DNA from: Anaerozeibacter quisquiliarum | GTDB taxonomy: Bacteria; Bacillota; Clostridia; Christensenellales; Aristaeellaceae | Length of the DNA stretch: 64,000 nt | Reading direction: 5' to 3' (one strand) | Assembly: GCA_051162045.1 (NCBI GenBank) | Contig: JBISDI010000014.1 | Shown: in pieces, positions 42,696-51,604 of the stretch | How the letters are laid out: the number at the start of each line of letters is the position of its first letter | How positions within the stretch are numbered: position 1 is the first letter of the stretch | Notes under the pieces: generated by a model | Databases searched by the model: none | What the model was told of the DNA's origin: nothing | The model's input: the letters and a program-made list of their open reading frames with translations, nothing else | Program-made: the position numbers and the translations under genes

Positions 42696-43797
42696 CGGCC
42701 TCCACCTCCTCAAGCGTCATCTGCCGCCCCGCGCGCAGCTCGCGCGGCGGCCTGCGCTCGCAGCGCACGCGCAAGCCGCGCTCGATCAGGCGCCCGGCCG
42801 CGCGCGCCACCCGTTCGGGCGCGTCGGCTTCGCCGTAGATCAGCAGCACGTCCACGTCGTCCACGTCGCCGCGCTCGTAGAGAAAGCTCAACTCGTTCAG
42901 GTAGACCGCGAAGCCGATCGCGTCGATATCGCGCCCGAACCGCGCGAGCAGCGCGGCGTAGCCGCCGCCCGCCAGCACCGCGCGCGGCACCCCCGGCACA
43001 TAGCCCTGAAACGCCACGCCCGAGTAGTAGTCCATGTCGCCCAGCAGCGAGAAATCCAGCGTCAGCCCCTGGGCCGCGCCGCGCGCCTCGAGCGCCGCGC
43101 CCACCGCTTCCAGCTCGTCCAGCGCCGCGGTCTGACTGGGCGTGATCGCGAACGCGCGCGCCCTCGCAAGCGTTTCGCGGAACGCGCCGCTTAAGGCCGC
43201 CGCGCCCTCGAGCAGCTCGGTCGCCGCCGGGGGCAGGCCCAGCGCGCGCGCGGTGGCCGCGAGCTCATGCGCGTTCTTCCTGCGGATCGATCGGGCCAGC
43301 TCCCCCCGGCCCTCGCCCGTCACGCCCAGCCCCTCCATCAGCGATTGGAGGAAGCCCACGTGCGAAAGCTGCATCCGGCCCGCCGGGTCGATGGTGTTGA
43401 GCGTCCTGGCCGCCAGCATGAGCACCTCGCTCGTGGCGTAGGCGTCGCGCGCGCCCAGGTATTCGAGCCCCAGCTGCGCAATCTCGCGGTAGGCCCCGCT
43501 CGCCTTGTCGAGCCGGTACACGTTCTCCAGATAATAGAATTTCTCCGACGACGCGCGGTCGGCGCGGGTGTTCTTCACGATCGACAGCGTCACGTCGGGC
43601 CTGAGCGCCAGCACCCGCCCGTCCGGGCCGTTGAACGTGATGATCGAGCGGCTCTTCAAAAAATTGATGTTTTCGAGGTACAGCTCGTACGCCTCGAACT
43701 TGCTCATGCGGTACTTCCTGTAGCCGTGCCGCTCGTACATCGCCCGCAGTTCAAGGGTCACCTGCTCCTCGCGCCGGGCAAAGCCCCCGCCTTCCAT
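42688..43797 (-). CDS. hisZ: ATP phosphoribosyltransferase regulatory subunit HisZ
   Basis: 369 residues; ATG at 43797 (MEGGGFARREEQVTLELRAM) is preferred because AAAGGGG lies 9 nt upstream, with ATG 43803 the alternative. Class II synthetase-like segments: FEAYELYLENINFLK, RPDVTLSIVKN, YRLDKASGAYREIAQLGLEY, FQGYVPGVPRAVLAGGGYAAL. Partner of short HisG and site of histidine feedback. Confidence 0.88.
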   Translation of the reverse strand: MEGGGFARREEQVTLELRAMYERHGYRKYRMSKFEAYELYLENINFLKSRSIITFNGPDGRVLALRPDVTLSIVKNTRADRASSEKFYYLENVYRLDKASGAYREIAQLGLEYLGARDAYATSEVLMLAARTLNTIDPAGRMQLSHVGFLQSLMEGLGVTGEGRGELARSIRRKNAHELAATARALGLPPAATELLEGAAALSGAFRETLARARAFAITPSQTAALDELEAVGAALEARGAAQGLTLDFSLLGDMDYYSGVAFQGYVPGVPRAVLAGGGYAALLARFGRDIDAIGFAVYLNELSFLYERGDVDDVDVLLIYGEADAPERVARAAGRLIERGLRVRCERRPPRELRAGRQMTLEEVEADA

Positions 43798-43820
43798 CGC
43801 CATCAGCCCCTTTTCATCAG

Positions 43821-43871
43821 AGTATAGCGCCCTCAATTCACTCTGTCAAGTTATTGTTTTAGCATGCTAAA
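43821..43871 (-). promoter_or_regulatory. his operon promoter and palindromic operator
   Basis: On the minus strand TTGACA (43849-43844), 17 bp, TATACT (43826-43821). A perfect 14-bp palindrome TTTAGCATGCTAAA (43858-43871) lies 9 bp upstream of the -35, placed like an operator. TrpR/YerC-family HisR proteins control his genes in some Bacillota; assignment to that family is inference. No T-box or long leader fits in the short distance to hisZ. Confidence 0.6.
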
Positions 43872-43885
43872 TCAATGAATCAAGA

Positions 43886-43914
43886 TTGCGCTTCCGTCCA
43901 AAACCTGATATGAT
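43886..43914 (+). promoter_or_regulatory. promoter of dapA-dapB
   Basis: TTGCGC (43886-43891), 17 bp, TATGAT (43909-43914). The leader contains a GC-rich repeat-like stretch (GGGGCGGCCCGCGGTCGCCC, 43934-43953) also seen near 55760 and 55915. Confidence 0.5.
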
Positions 43915-43982
43915 GGCACAAATTCCGAACCTGTAGGGGCGGCCCGCGGTCGCCCGCCCGCATAAAGGAGGGAGCGATTGAC

Positions 43983-44858
43983 ATGTTGAAGGGCAGCTAT
44001 GTGGCGCTGGTGACGCCGTTTCACTTAGATGGCAGCGTGAACTACGAGAAGCTTGCCGAGCTGTGCCGTTGGCACATCGAACAGGGCACCGACGGCATCG
44101 TGGTGCTGGGCACCACGGGCGAGTCGAGCGCCATGACCCACGAGGAAGACGAGGCGGTAGTGCGCTGCGCGATGGAGGCGGTGGATCATCGCGTGCCGGT
44201 GATCGCGGGCGCGGGCTCCAACTGCACCGGGACCGCGCTGATGAAGAGCCTGGCCTACGAGCGGCTGGGCGTGGACGGCCTGTTGCTGATTACGCCCTAC
44301 TACAACAAGACCAACGAGCGGGGCATGTACCGCCACTTCGCCGACATCGCGGACGCGGTCAGAACCCCGATCATACTGTACAACGTGCCCGGCCGCACCG
44401 GCTGCGCGCTGTCGGTCAATTGCGTGGCGAAGCTCAGCCGCCATCCGCGCATCGTGGCGCTCAAGGAGGCCAGCGGTAACATCTCCTATGTGGCGCAGGT
44501 GGCGCGCTATATAAGCGACGATTTCGCGCTGCTGTCGGGCAACGACGACATGATCGTGCCGGTACTGTCGCTGGGCGGCAGCGGCGTAATCAGCGTGTTC
44601 GCCAACCTGTGCCCGGTCGAGACTCGCGCCATCGTACACGCGGCGCTGACCGGCGACTACCGAAGCGCGGCGCAGCTGCAACTGAAATACCTCGATCTCA
44701 TCAACGCCCTGTTCATCGAGGTCAACCCGATCCCGATCAAGGAGGCGATGAACCTTCGGGGCATGGGCGTGGGCGGTTATCGGCTGCCGCTCTTTGAGAT
44801 GGATCCGGCGAACCGGGAGAAACTAAAGGCCGCGATGGAGGTGCTGACAAACGCATGA
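43983..44858 (+). CDS. dapA: 4-hydroxy-tetrahydrodipicolinate synthase
   Basis: 291 residues, AAAGGAGGGAG before the ATG. GSYVALVTPFHLDGSVNYEK, VLGTTGESSAMTHEED, YYNKTNERGMYRHF, ILYNVPGRTGCAL with the Tyr, and catalytic Lys in IVALKEASGNI. First committed step of lysine and DAP synthesis. Overlaps dapB by 4 nt. Confidence 0.96.
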   Translation: MLKGSYVALVTPFHLDGSVNYEKLAELCRWHIEQGTDGIVVLGTTGESSAMTHEEDEAVVRCAMEAVDHRVPVIAGAGSNCTGTALMKSLAYERLGVDGLLLITPYYNKTNERGMYRHFADIADAVRTPIILYNVPGRTGCALSVNCVAKLSRHPRIVALKEASGNISYVAQVARYISDDFALLSGNDDMIVPVLSLGGSGVISVFANLCPVETRAIVHAALTGDYRSAAQLQLKYLDLINALFIEVNPIPIKEAMNLRGMGVGGYRLPLFEMDPANREKLKAAMEVLTNA

Positions 44859-45571
44859 ATCTGATACTGTCGGGCCACGGCAAGATGGGGCGGATGATCG
44901 AGCAATTGATCGAGCGGGATAACGACATGCACCTGCTCGGCGTGGTCGACGTGGGGTTGTTTGAGAAGCCGGACGACGTGCCGGGAAAGGCCCATGTGCT
45001 GATCGACTTTTCGCACCCGGACAACCTTGGAAAACTCCTGGACTACGCGAAGCGCACCGGCTGCGCGCTGGTGCTGGGCACCACAGGCCTGTCGGACGCC
45101 CAGGGCGAAGCCATCCGCGAAGCGGCAAAAAGCGCCGCGATCGTGCACTCGCCCAACTACTCGATGGGGGTGCATCTGCTCAAACGGGCGGTGCAATCCA
45201 TCGCCCCTCAGCTGCTTCAGGCCGGCTTTGACGTCGAGATCGTCGAGACCCACCACAATCAGAAGGCCGACGCGCCCAGCGGCACCGCCGTGGCGCTTGT
45301 GAACGCCGTGGACCCGGAAGCGAAGTTGCCACGGGTATACGGCCGCGAGGGACACACCGGCGCACGCGGCCGCGAGATCGGCGTGCACGCGCTGCGCGGC
45401 GGCACGATGGCCGGCGAGCACAGCGTGTTCTTCTTCGGCGAGGACGAGACCCTCGAACTGCGCCACAGCGCCACCAGCCGACGCATCTTCGCCGCCGGCG
45501 CGCTCACCGCCGCCCGGTTCGTTTGCGGGAAGCCGGCGGGGCTGTATGGGATGGAGGATGTGCTGGGGTAG
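44855..45571 (+). CDS. dapB: 4-hydroxy-tetrahydrodipicolinate reductase
   Basis: 238 residues. Nucleotide loop LSGHGKMGRMI, VLIDFSHPDNL, LVLGTTGLS, SPNYSMGVHLL, catalytic EIVETHHNQKADAPSGTA. Second step of the DAP pathway. Confidence 0.96.
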   Translation: MNLILSGHGKMGRMIEQLIERDNDMHLLGVVDVGLFEKPDDVPGKAHVLIDFSHPDNLGKLLDYAKRTGCALVLGTTGLSDAQGEAIREAAKSAAIVHSPNYSMGVHLLKRAVQSIAPQLLQAGFDVEIVETHHNQKADAPSGTAVALVNAVDPEAKLPRVYGREGHTGARGREIGVHALRGGTMAGEHSVFFFGEDETLELRHSATSRRIFAAGALTAARFVCGKPAGLYGMEDVLG

Positions 45572-45642
45572 TTTTTCGCGCGATCCGGCGGGGAGGGAAG
45601 AACAACGCGCGAGAACGGCATTCAACTGTTTGAAGACCGGCG

Positions 45643-46488
45643 TCATTTCTTATGCGGCATAAATCCCTCGCCCAGCGCTTCGTGCACTTCGGTGGCAATC
45701 ATGAACGCGGCCGGATCGGTCTCGGCCACGATGCGGCGCAGGCGAGCGGTCTCCAGCCGCCCGACCACGCACAGCAGCACCAGGCGGCTGTCGCCCGAGT
45801 ACATGCCGCGGCCGTTCAGGCCGGTCACGCCACGGTCGAGCTCGGTCAGGATGCGCGCGGCGATCGTTTCGCTCTCGTTCGATATGATGTAGTAGGCCTT
45901 GGCGAGGTTGAGGCCTTCGAGCACCATGTCCAGCATCCGGTTCATCAGGTACGCCGCGACCAACGCCTGCATGGCGCGCGTGGCGCTGAACACAAAGGCG
46001 CTGCCCACGATCACCAACGCGTCCACCGCGAAGGAGATCGCGCCGATGCTGAACGCCGGGAAATGGTCGTTGATTACCTTGCCCAACATGTCGCTGCCGC
46101 CGGTGGTGGCGTCGCCGCGCAAAACCAGCCCGAACCCGAACCCCGCCATCACCCCGCCGAACACCGACGACAGCAGCGCGTCGTCTGTGACCGGGGGCAC
46201 GGGCAGATGGTCGATCAACAGCGACAGCGCGATCATCGACAGCAGCGACCGAAGCCCGAACCCCAGCCCCAGCCGCCGCATCGACAGCGCAAACAGCGGC
46301 AGGTTCAACACCAGCGCGATCATGCCCACCGGCCAGCCGGTGAACGCGTTGATTAGCTGCCCGATGCCGGTGAAGCCGCCCGCCGCGATGTCGTTGGGCA
46401 CCAGAAAAAGGCGGTAGCCCAGTGAGCCGAATATAAGGCCCAGCACAACCTGCGCCCATGACACCCATTCGCGGCCTTTGTTTTGCAT
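45643..46488 (-). CDS. YitT family membrane protein
   Basis: 281 residues from ATG 46488 behind GGAGGG. Five to six hydrophobic segments in the first 190 residues (VVLGLIFGSLGYRLFLVPND, AAGGFTGIGQLINAFTGWPV) then a soluble DUF2179 domain (YIISNESETIAARILTELDR, GDSRLVLLCVVGRLE). Function of the family is unknown. Confidence 0.92.
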   Translation of the reverse strand: MQNKGREWVSWAQVVLGLIFGSLGYRLFLVPNDIAAGGFTGIGQLINAFTGWPVGMIALVLNLPLFALSMRRLGLGFGLRSLLSMIALSLLIDHLPVPPVTDDALLSSVFGGVMAGFGFGLVLRGDATTGGSDMLGKVINDHFPAFSIGAISFAVDALVIVGSAFVFSATRAMQALVAAYLMNRMLDMVLEGLNLAKAYYIISNESETIAARILTELDRGVTGLNGRGMYSGDSRLVLLCVVGRLETARLRRIVAETDPAAFMIATEVHEALGEGFMPHKK

Positions 46489-46522
46489 ATGCCCTCCGGT
46501 TGTATTCAAGACGTCTTTCTTT

Positions 46523-46552
46523 AGTATACCAAATTTGGAGCATTCTTTACAA
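46523..46552 (-). promoter_or_regulatory. promoter of the YitT gene
   Basis: On the minus strand TTGTAA (46552-46547), 18 bp, TATACT (46528-46523); the -35 overlaps the last codons of mazF. Confidence 0.5.
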
Positions 46553-46885
46553 CCCCAGAGATACCTTAAGCGCCTGAGCCACCTGCTCCATCACGTGCTC
46601 GGGCAGCTTGCCCAACCGCTCGCCCAGCCGCCGCTTGTCGAGCGTACGCACCTGCTCGGCCAGCACCACGCTGTCGCGCGTCAGCCCGTGGCCCTCGGCC
46701 TCGATGGGCACGTGGGTAGGCAGGCGCGCCTTGTGCATCTGGCTGGTCACGGCCAGCGCGATGACCGTGGGGCTGAACCGATTGCCCACGTCGTTCTGGA
46801 TCACCAGCACCGGTCGCGTGCCGCCCTGCTCCGAGCCCACCACGGGGTCGAGGTTCGCCAGGTACATCTCTCCGCGCAAGACCAT
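46547..46885 (-). CDS. MazF/PemK-type endoribonuclease toxin
   Basis: 112 residues from ATG 46885 (GGGGGC upstream). VLRGEMYLANLDPVVGSEQG, RPVLVIQNDVGNRFSPTVIA, THVPI, DSVVLAEQVRTLDKRRLGER match MazF/EndoA. It cleaves RNA at short motifs. No MazE-like frame is found in the 170 bp upstream or downstream, so the antitoxin is either elsewhere or lost. Confidence 0.9.
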   Translation of the reverse strand: MVLRGEMYLANLDPVVGSEQGGTRPVLVIQNDVGNRFSPTVIALAVTSQMHKARLPTHVPIEAEGHGLTRDSVVLAEQVRTLDKRRLGERLGKLPEHVMEQVAQALKVSLGL

Positions 46886-46995
46886 GCCGATGCCCCCCGA
46901 TGTGTTGCTACCGCATCCTATGCCGTTTCGGGGATCGGGGTTATTTTGAACGGATGTGGCCCAAAATTCGTCCAAGGAATAATAGACCGCCTTTG

Positions 46996-47025
46996 TTGAC
47001 GGATCAATTGGGCATATGATATAGT
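46996..47025 (+). promoter_or_regulatory. promoter of the FHA-FtsW-PBP operon
   Basis: TTGACG (46996-47001), 18 bp, TATAGT (47020-47025), then TGGAGG before the ATG at 47054. Confidence 0.55.
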
Positions 47026-47053
47026 GATGGTTCAAAAACCGATGGAGGCGTCG

Positions 47054-47632
47054 ATGAACGGCGAGTTGTACACCCTGATTGCCATGGCCGCGCGGTACTG
47101 GTTTTGCGCTTTGATGGTGCTGATCGCGTTTCGCGCGTGGCGCATCACGGTGGTGGACAACCGCCGTGCAGCGTTGCTGCGCGCCTGGTCGCCCGAGACC
47201 GGCTGCATCGGCGAGTTCGTAATCAATCCGGGCCGCACCAAGCGCCAGCTCAGCGTGCCCGTGCCGCGCGAGGGCGTGCTCGGCTCGTCGCGCCGCGCCG
47301 ACGTGCGCGTCTCCGGCAAGGACGTGGCGCGCTTTCACCTGACGCTCGAGCAGCGCGAGGGCGGGCTGCTGGTGCGCCCGTGCGGCAAGAACCGTGCCGT
47401 GCTCAACGAAGCGCACACCGGCGATATGCTGTTCATGCGCGACGGCGACACGCTGACCATCGGCAAGACGAAGCTCTTGTTGGTGGTGTTCGACCCCGAG
47501 CCGGCGGACGAGCCCGCGGACGACTTCGCCGACGATGTTCTGTGGGGTGACGAGCCGGAGAGCGGACAGCGCTCGCGCGGAAGCAGGGATGATTTGGAGG
47601 ATTTTGAGGACGAGCTATGGCCAGACGAGTAG
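47054..47632 (+). CDS. membrane-anchored FHA domain protein
   Basis: 192 residues from ATG 47054. One membrane helix (YTLIAMAARYWFCALMVLIA) precedes a cytoplasmic FHA domain (VLGSSRRADVRVSGKDVARF, GDTLTIGKTKLL) and an acidic tail. FHA domains bind phosphothreonine; the fixed position before a SEDS polymerase and a PBP implies a role in cell-wall synthesis control by a Ser/Thr kinase. Overlaps the next gene. Confidence 0.85.
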   Translation: MNGELYTLIAMAARYWFCALMVLIAFRAWRITVVDNRRAALLRAWSPETGCIGEFVINPGRTKRQLSVPVPREGVLGSSRRADVRVSGKDVARFHLTLEQREGGLLVRPCGKNRAVLNEAHTGDMLFMRDGDTLTIGKTKLLLVVFDPEPADEPADDFADDVLWGDEPESGQRSRGSRDDLEDFEDELWPDE

Positions 47633-48915
47633 ATTCACATACGCTCAAGGGCATGCTGCTGCGCTCGAACACCCGGCTGCTGCTGACCTCTGTGATGCTG
47701 CTGCAGTTCACAGCGCTGCTGCTGCTCTCGTTCAAGCGCGACCCGATCGACGCGCAGGCGCTGCTCATGTCGCTGCTGCTGCCGGGGCTGACATGGGGCG
47801 TCGTCAACCTGTACGGCAAGCTTTGGCAGGTCGATCGGGCGCTTTTGATCCTTGTGATGTTGCTGTGCTCGGTGGGGCTGATTACACTGCAGGATATCGC
47901 GCGCGCCGCGATCACGCCGCTGAACCAGGCGCTGTTCGTGCTGATGGGCATGGTGGCGATGGCGGCCGGCATCGTGCTGATGCGCAGGCTTCGGCGCTGG
48001 GACCGGTGGCAGCCCTTCTTGATGGCGGGCGCGGCGCTCTTCCTGCTCTCGCCGCTGGTGATCGGCGAGTGGAACAACGGCGCAAAAAACTGGATCAAGC
48101 TGCCGTTCGTGAATCAATCGATCCAGCCGTCTGAGTTCGTCAAGCCCCTCCTGATCGTCGTGCTGGCCGGCGGGCTCGCCGGGCGGCCGCGCTTCTGGAG
48201 GTGTCTGCCGGCGCTCGCGTTCGCCGGCGGGCTGTGCGCGCTGCTGCTGCTCGAGCGCGACCTGGGCGCGCTGCTGATCTACTTTCTGACCACGGTGGCC
48301 GTCTATTATGCCGCCACCTCGAACGCGCTCGTGACCCTTTTCGGGCTGGGCATCGGCGCGGGCGGCGCGCTGATCGCCTATCACGCGTTCCCCTACGTGC
48401 AGAAGCGGATCGAGATGTTTATAAACCCCTGGAGCGACCCGCGCGACAGCGGCTGGCAGATCATCCAGGCGCTGATTTCGATCGGCTCGGGCTGGCTGTT
48501 CGGTATGGGGCTGGGGCTCGGGTATCCGCGCAACATTCCGCTGTACCACTCCGACTTCATTTTCGCGGCACTGTCGGAAGAGTTCGGGCTGATCTTCGCG
48601 CTGATGCTGCTGGTCGTCTATCTGCTGATCGTGCTGCGCGGCATGTCGGTCGCGCTGAACGCGCGCACCAGCTTCCACGCGCTGACCGCGCTGGGCGTGG
48701 TGGTGCTGCTGGGCGTACAGGCGTTCATCAACGTGGGCGGCAACATCAAGATGATCCCGCTGACCGGCGTGACGCTGCCGTTCATCAGCGCGGGCGGCTC
48801 GTCGATGGTATCGATGTGCTTATCGTTCGGGCTGCTGTTGGGCGTGTCGTCGATCAACGCGCACGACGAGGCGGACGACCTTACGCGCATGACCTGGAGG
48901 GAGGCGGGCGGATGA
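47617..48915 (+). CDS. FtsW/RodA/SpoVE (SEDS) peptidoglycan polymerase
   Basis: 432 residues, about ten membrane segments. NGAKNWIKLPFVNQSIQPSE, FVKPLLIVVLAGG, ALLIYFLTTVAVYYAATS and the C-terminal TGVTLPFISAGGSSMVSMC are SEDS signatures. Works as glycan polymerase with the PBP encoded next, which overlaps by 4 nt. Confidence 0.93.
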   Translation: MARRVDSHTLKGMLLRSNTRLLLTSVMLLQFTALLLLSFKRDPIDAQALLMSLLLPGLTWGVVNLYGKLWQVDRALLILVMLLCSVGLITLQDIARAAITPLNQALFVLMGMVAMAAGIVLMRRLRRWDRWQPFLMAGAALFLLSPLVIGEWNNGAKNWIKLPFVNQSIQPSEFVKPLLIVVLAGGLAGRPRFWRCLPALAFAGGLCALLLLERDLGALLIYFLTTVAVYYAATSNALVTLFGLGIGAGGALIAYHAFPYVQKRIEMFINPWSDPRDSGWQIIQALISIGSGWLFGMGLGLGYPRNIPLYHSDFIFAALSEEFGLIFALMLLVVYLLIVLRGMSVALNARTSFHALTALGVVVLLGVQAFINVGGNIKMIPLTGVTLPFISAGGSSMVSMCLSFGLLLGVSSINAHDEADDLTRMTWREAGG

Positions 48916-50330
48916 GGACGATGCGCTTCGCCACGCGCGTAATCGCGACGGTGCTGGTATGCGCGTTTTTGGCCTTAAGCGCCTTTCTGGGCTATACCGT
49001 GTACACGCAGGGCTCGCGCTGGGTAACCACCCAGTACAACACCCGGCTGACCAGCGCGCGCAAGACCGTGGGTATGGGCACGATCACCGATCGGAACGGC
49101 GTGGTGCTGGCCGAAACAAACGCCGATGGCGAGCGGCGGTACGCTTCCGATCGTACGGTGCGCCGCGCGCTGTCTCAGACCGTGGGCGACCAACTGAGCA
49201 TGTCGGGCACCGGCGTCGAGACCTTCCACGCCGGCACGCTGCTGGGCCTCGGCGGCTCGATCATCGACCGCACCTGGCAGTACGTGACCGGGCAGAGCTA
49301 CAAGGGCGACAACATCCGTCTGACCGTGGACGCGGAGCTCACCGCCTACATCGCGGAGCAGTTCCCCTCAAAGCACGCCGGCGCGGTGGCGCTGATCAAT
49401 TACCGCACCGGCGAGGTGCTGTCCATGGTGTCCAAGCCCGACTACGACCCGCAAAAACTGCTTAGCCGCCAGGGTGGCGCCGACGAGAGCGGCACGGCCT
49501 ACCTGAACCGATGCCTGCAGGGCCAGTACGCGCCCGGCTCGTCGTTCAAGATCGTGACGCTGGCCGCGGCGCTCGAGAACCTGGACGGCATCGACGAACG
49601 AACCTTCGTATGCGACGGCCCGCGCTACTTCGGCGACACCAAGGTGGCCTGCTACGGCGGCGAGGTACACGGCACGATGACGCTGGGCCAGGCGCTCGAG
49701 AAGAGCTGCAACGTGACGTTTGCCTCGATCGCCGAGGAACTGGGCGACAAGCGCCTTTCCGCCGCGGCGCGCAGGATGGGCTTTAACGACAACTTCCGGT
49801 TCCGCGACCTGGTGCTGTACCAGTCGAGCATTCCCGACGCCATCCTGGATCCGGGCGAACTGGCCTGGACCGGCGACGGGCAGGGCAAGCTGCTGGTCAC
49901 GCCGCTGCATATGGCGCTGCTCGCGGGCGCGGTGGCAAACGGCGGCACGATGCAGGAGCCGCGGCTGATCGCGCAAGTGACCGGCGTCGGGGGGATGCCG
50001 CGGCTGCGCCCGCCCACCGGGCAGTACGCGCGCGTCATGGATCGCTCGACCGCCGATACCGTCGGGCGCTACATGCGCCGCGTGGTGGAGTCGGGCACGG
50101 CCACCAAGGCGCGCATCAAGGGCTACACCGTGTGCGGCAAGACCGGCACCGCCGAGGTGTCCGACGACAAGCGCGCGCCGACCAACGCCTGGTTCGTGGG
50201 CTTCGTGGCGGAGGAGGACGCGCCCTATGCGATCGCGGTCGTGGTCGAGGGGGGCGGCACCGGCGGCGGTACCGCCGCGCCGCTGGCGGCCAAGGCGTTA
50301 AAAAGAGCGATTTCGTTGCAGACGCCGTAG
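48912..50330 (+). CDS. class B penicillin-binding protein
   Basis: 472 residues from ATG 48912 (ATGA overlap). One N-terminal membrane helix; transpeptidase motifs SSFK (Ser210-Lys213), SCN (265-267) and KTGT (410-413). The N-terminal pedestal is short, as in PbpA-type proteins. Cross-links glycan made by the SEDS partner. Confidence 0.94.
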   Translation: MRTMRFATRVIATVLVCAFLALSAFLGYTVYTQGSRWVTTQYNTRLTSARKTVGMGTITDRNGVVLAETNADGERRYASDRTVRRALSQTVGDQLSMSGTGVETFHAGTLLGLGGSIIDRTWQYVTGQSYKGDNIRLTVDAELTAYIAEQFPSKHAGAVALINYRTGEVLSMVSKPDYDPQKLLSRQGGADESGTAYLNRCLQGQYAPGSSFKIVTLAAALENLDGIDERTFVCDGPRYFGDTKVACYGGEVHGTMTLGQALEKSCNVTFASIAEELGDKRLSAAARRMGFNDNFRFRDLVLYQSSIPDAILDPGELAWTGDGQGKLLVTPLHMALLAGAVANGGTMQEPRLIAQVTGVGGMPRLRPPTGQYARVMDRSTADTVGRYMRRVVESGTATKARIKGYTVCGKTGTAEVSDDKRAPTNAWFVGFVAEEDAPYAIAVVVEGGGTGGGTAAPLAAKALKRAISLQTP

Positions 50331-50421
50331 GGGCCGATGCGGGCATCGACCCCTGCGTGGTATCGTCAAATCGGCTCAAAACCCCATCCGTCATTTGGCG
50401 TGGGAAATTACCGATAAGCGC

Positions 50422-50450
50422 TTGTGCCGCGCGCGGTTTTCGCGTAGAAT
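50422..50450 (+). promoter_or_regulatory. promoter of uppP
   Basis: TTGTGC (50422-50427), 17 bp, TAGAAT (50445-50450). Upstream, 50330-50358 is a hairpin-forming stretch of the GGGGCCGATGC / GCATCGACCCC type. Confidence 0.5.
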
Positions 50451-50482
50451 GAAGTGAAGCGCGATGAGTAGGGGGGATCAAC

Positions 50483-51271
50483 GTGGACGTAATGCAGGCG
50501 TTCTGGTTGGGGCTTACGCAGGGATTGACCGAGTTTCTGCCGGTCAGCTCCTCGGGCCATATGGTGCTGCTGGGGAAGCTCTTCGGCATTCGAAACGACA
50601 TGGTCACCGTGTCGGTGCTGTTGCACGCGGGCACGCTGCTGGCCGTGATCGCGGTGTACTGGCAAAGGATCTGGAACATGATCCTGCACCCGCTGAAGTC
50701 GGAGCTGCTCATGCTGGTGGCCGCGACCGTGCCGGCCGTGATCGCGGCGCTATTGTTCAAGGACTTCTTCAACCAGTCGTTTGACGGCGCGTTCCTGGGC
50801 TTTTCTTTCCTGATTACCACGCTGATCCTGTGGCTTTCCGACCTCGTGGGCGGGCTGGCCCCGAAAAGCACACGGGTCACCTGGGTCAGCGCCGTCGTCA
50901 TGGGCATCATGCAGGCGGTCGCGATTCTGCCGGGCATCTCGCGCTCGGGCTCGACGATCTCGGGCGGCGTGGCCACCGGCCTGTCCCGAAAGCGCTCGGC
51001 CGATTTCGCGTTCCTGATGTCGATCCCCGCGATCCTCGGTTCGATCGTGCTCGAAGGCGTGAAGCTGCTGGGCGGCAATGTGGTGGAGGTCATCCCCGAC
51101 TGGACGCCCGTGCTGATCGGCATGGCCACCGCGCTCGTCTCGAGCTTTCTCGCGATCAAGCTCATGCTCGCCATCATCCGCCGCGTGCGCCTGACCTGGT
51201 TCGGGCTGTACACCGGCGTGCTGGGCGTGCTGGTGCTGCTCGATCAATACGTGTTTCATTACATTTTTTAA
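50483..51271 (+). CDS. uppP: undecaprenyl-diphosphatase
   Basis: 262 residues, GTG start behind GGGGGG. BacA/UppP motifs: LGLTQGLTEFLPVSSSGHM, GIMQAVAILPGISRSGSTIS, eight hydrophobic segments. Recycles the undecaprenyl carrier for wall synthesis. Confidence 0.95.
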   Translation: MDVMQAFWLGLTQGLTEFLPVSSSGHMVLLGKLFGIRNDMVTVSVLLHAGTLLAVIAVYWQRIWNMILHPLKSELLMLVAATVPAVIAALLFKDFFNQSFDGAFLGFSFLITTLILWLSDLVGGLAPKSTRVTWVSAVVMGIMQAVAILPGISRSGSTISGGVATGLSRKRSADFAFLMSIPAILGSIVLEGVKLLGGNVVEVIPDWTPVLIGMATALVSSFLAIKLMLAIIRRVRLTWFGLYTGVLGVLVLLDQYVFHYIF

Positions 51272-51292
51272 GAAGAAATGGCAACGGCTCCT

Positions 51293-51370
51293 CCACGCGT
51301 GAGCGGTCATGGGGACTCCAAAGGGGCGAAGTCCCTTTGACGGGGCTCGGGGCGGAGCCCCAACATACCC
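51293..51370 (+). repeat. dispersed intergenic repeat, copy B
   Basis: CGCGTGAGCGGTCATGGGGA, then AAAGGGGCGAAGTCCCTTTG and GGGGCTCGGGGCGGAGCCCC, two stacked stem-loops. Same family as 21105-21185 and 55498-55600. The rest of the gene-free stretch to 51582 shows an inverted repeat (CCGCATCCGG / CCGGATGCGCGG, about 51425-51465) and nothing coding. Confidence 0.5.
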
Positions 51371-51582
51371 CGTCCCCCGCGCCGCCGTATCCGTCCCCAC
51401 CCCGTAAAACCCGTCATCCCTCCGGCCGCATCCGGTCGTTTTGGGCGGCCGGATGCGCGGCTGAAGGGGGCTGCGTATGGATAGCCGGTGGTATCTATCA
51501 AAACAATAGCGGACACCTTCCTTGCGTTCCGGGTCATCTCGCAATCCGCGTCGCATTTGGTCGGCTTCCACCTTTTACAATC

Positions 51583-51598
51583 GCCCCCGAAAGGGGGC
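51583..51598 (+). promoter_or_regulatory. hairpin that hides the ribosome site
   Basis: GCCCCC-GAAA-GGGGGC, a 6-bp stem with a GNRA loop; its right arm is the only Shine-Dalgarno of the gene starting at 51605. Confidence 0.5.
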
Positions 51599-51604
51599 AT
51601 TCCC

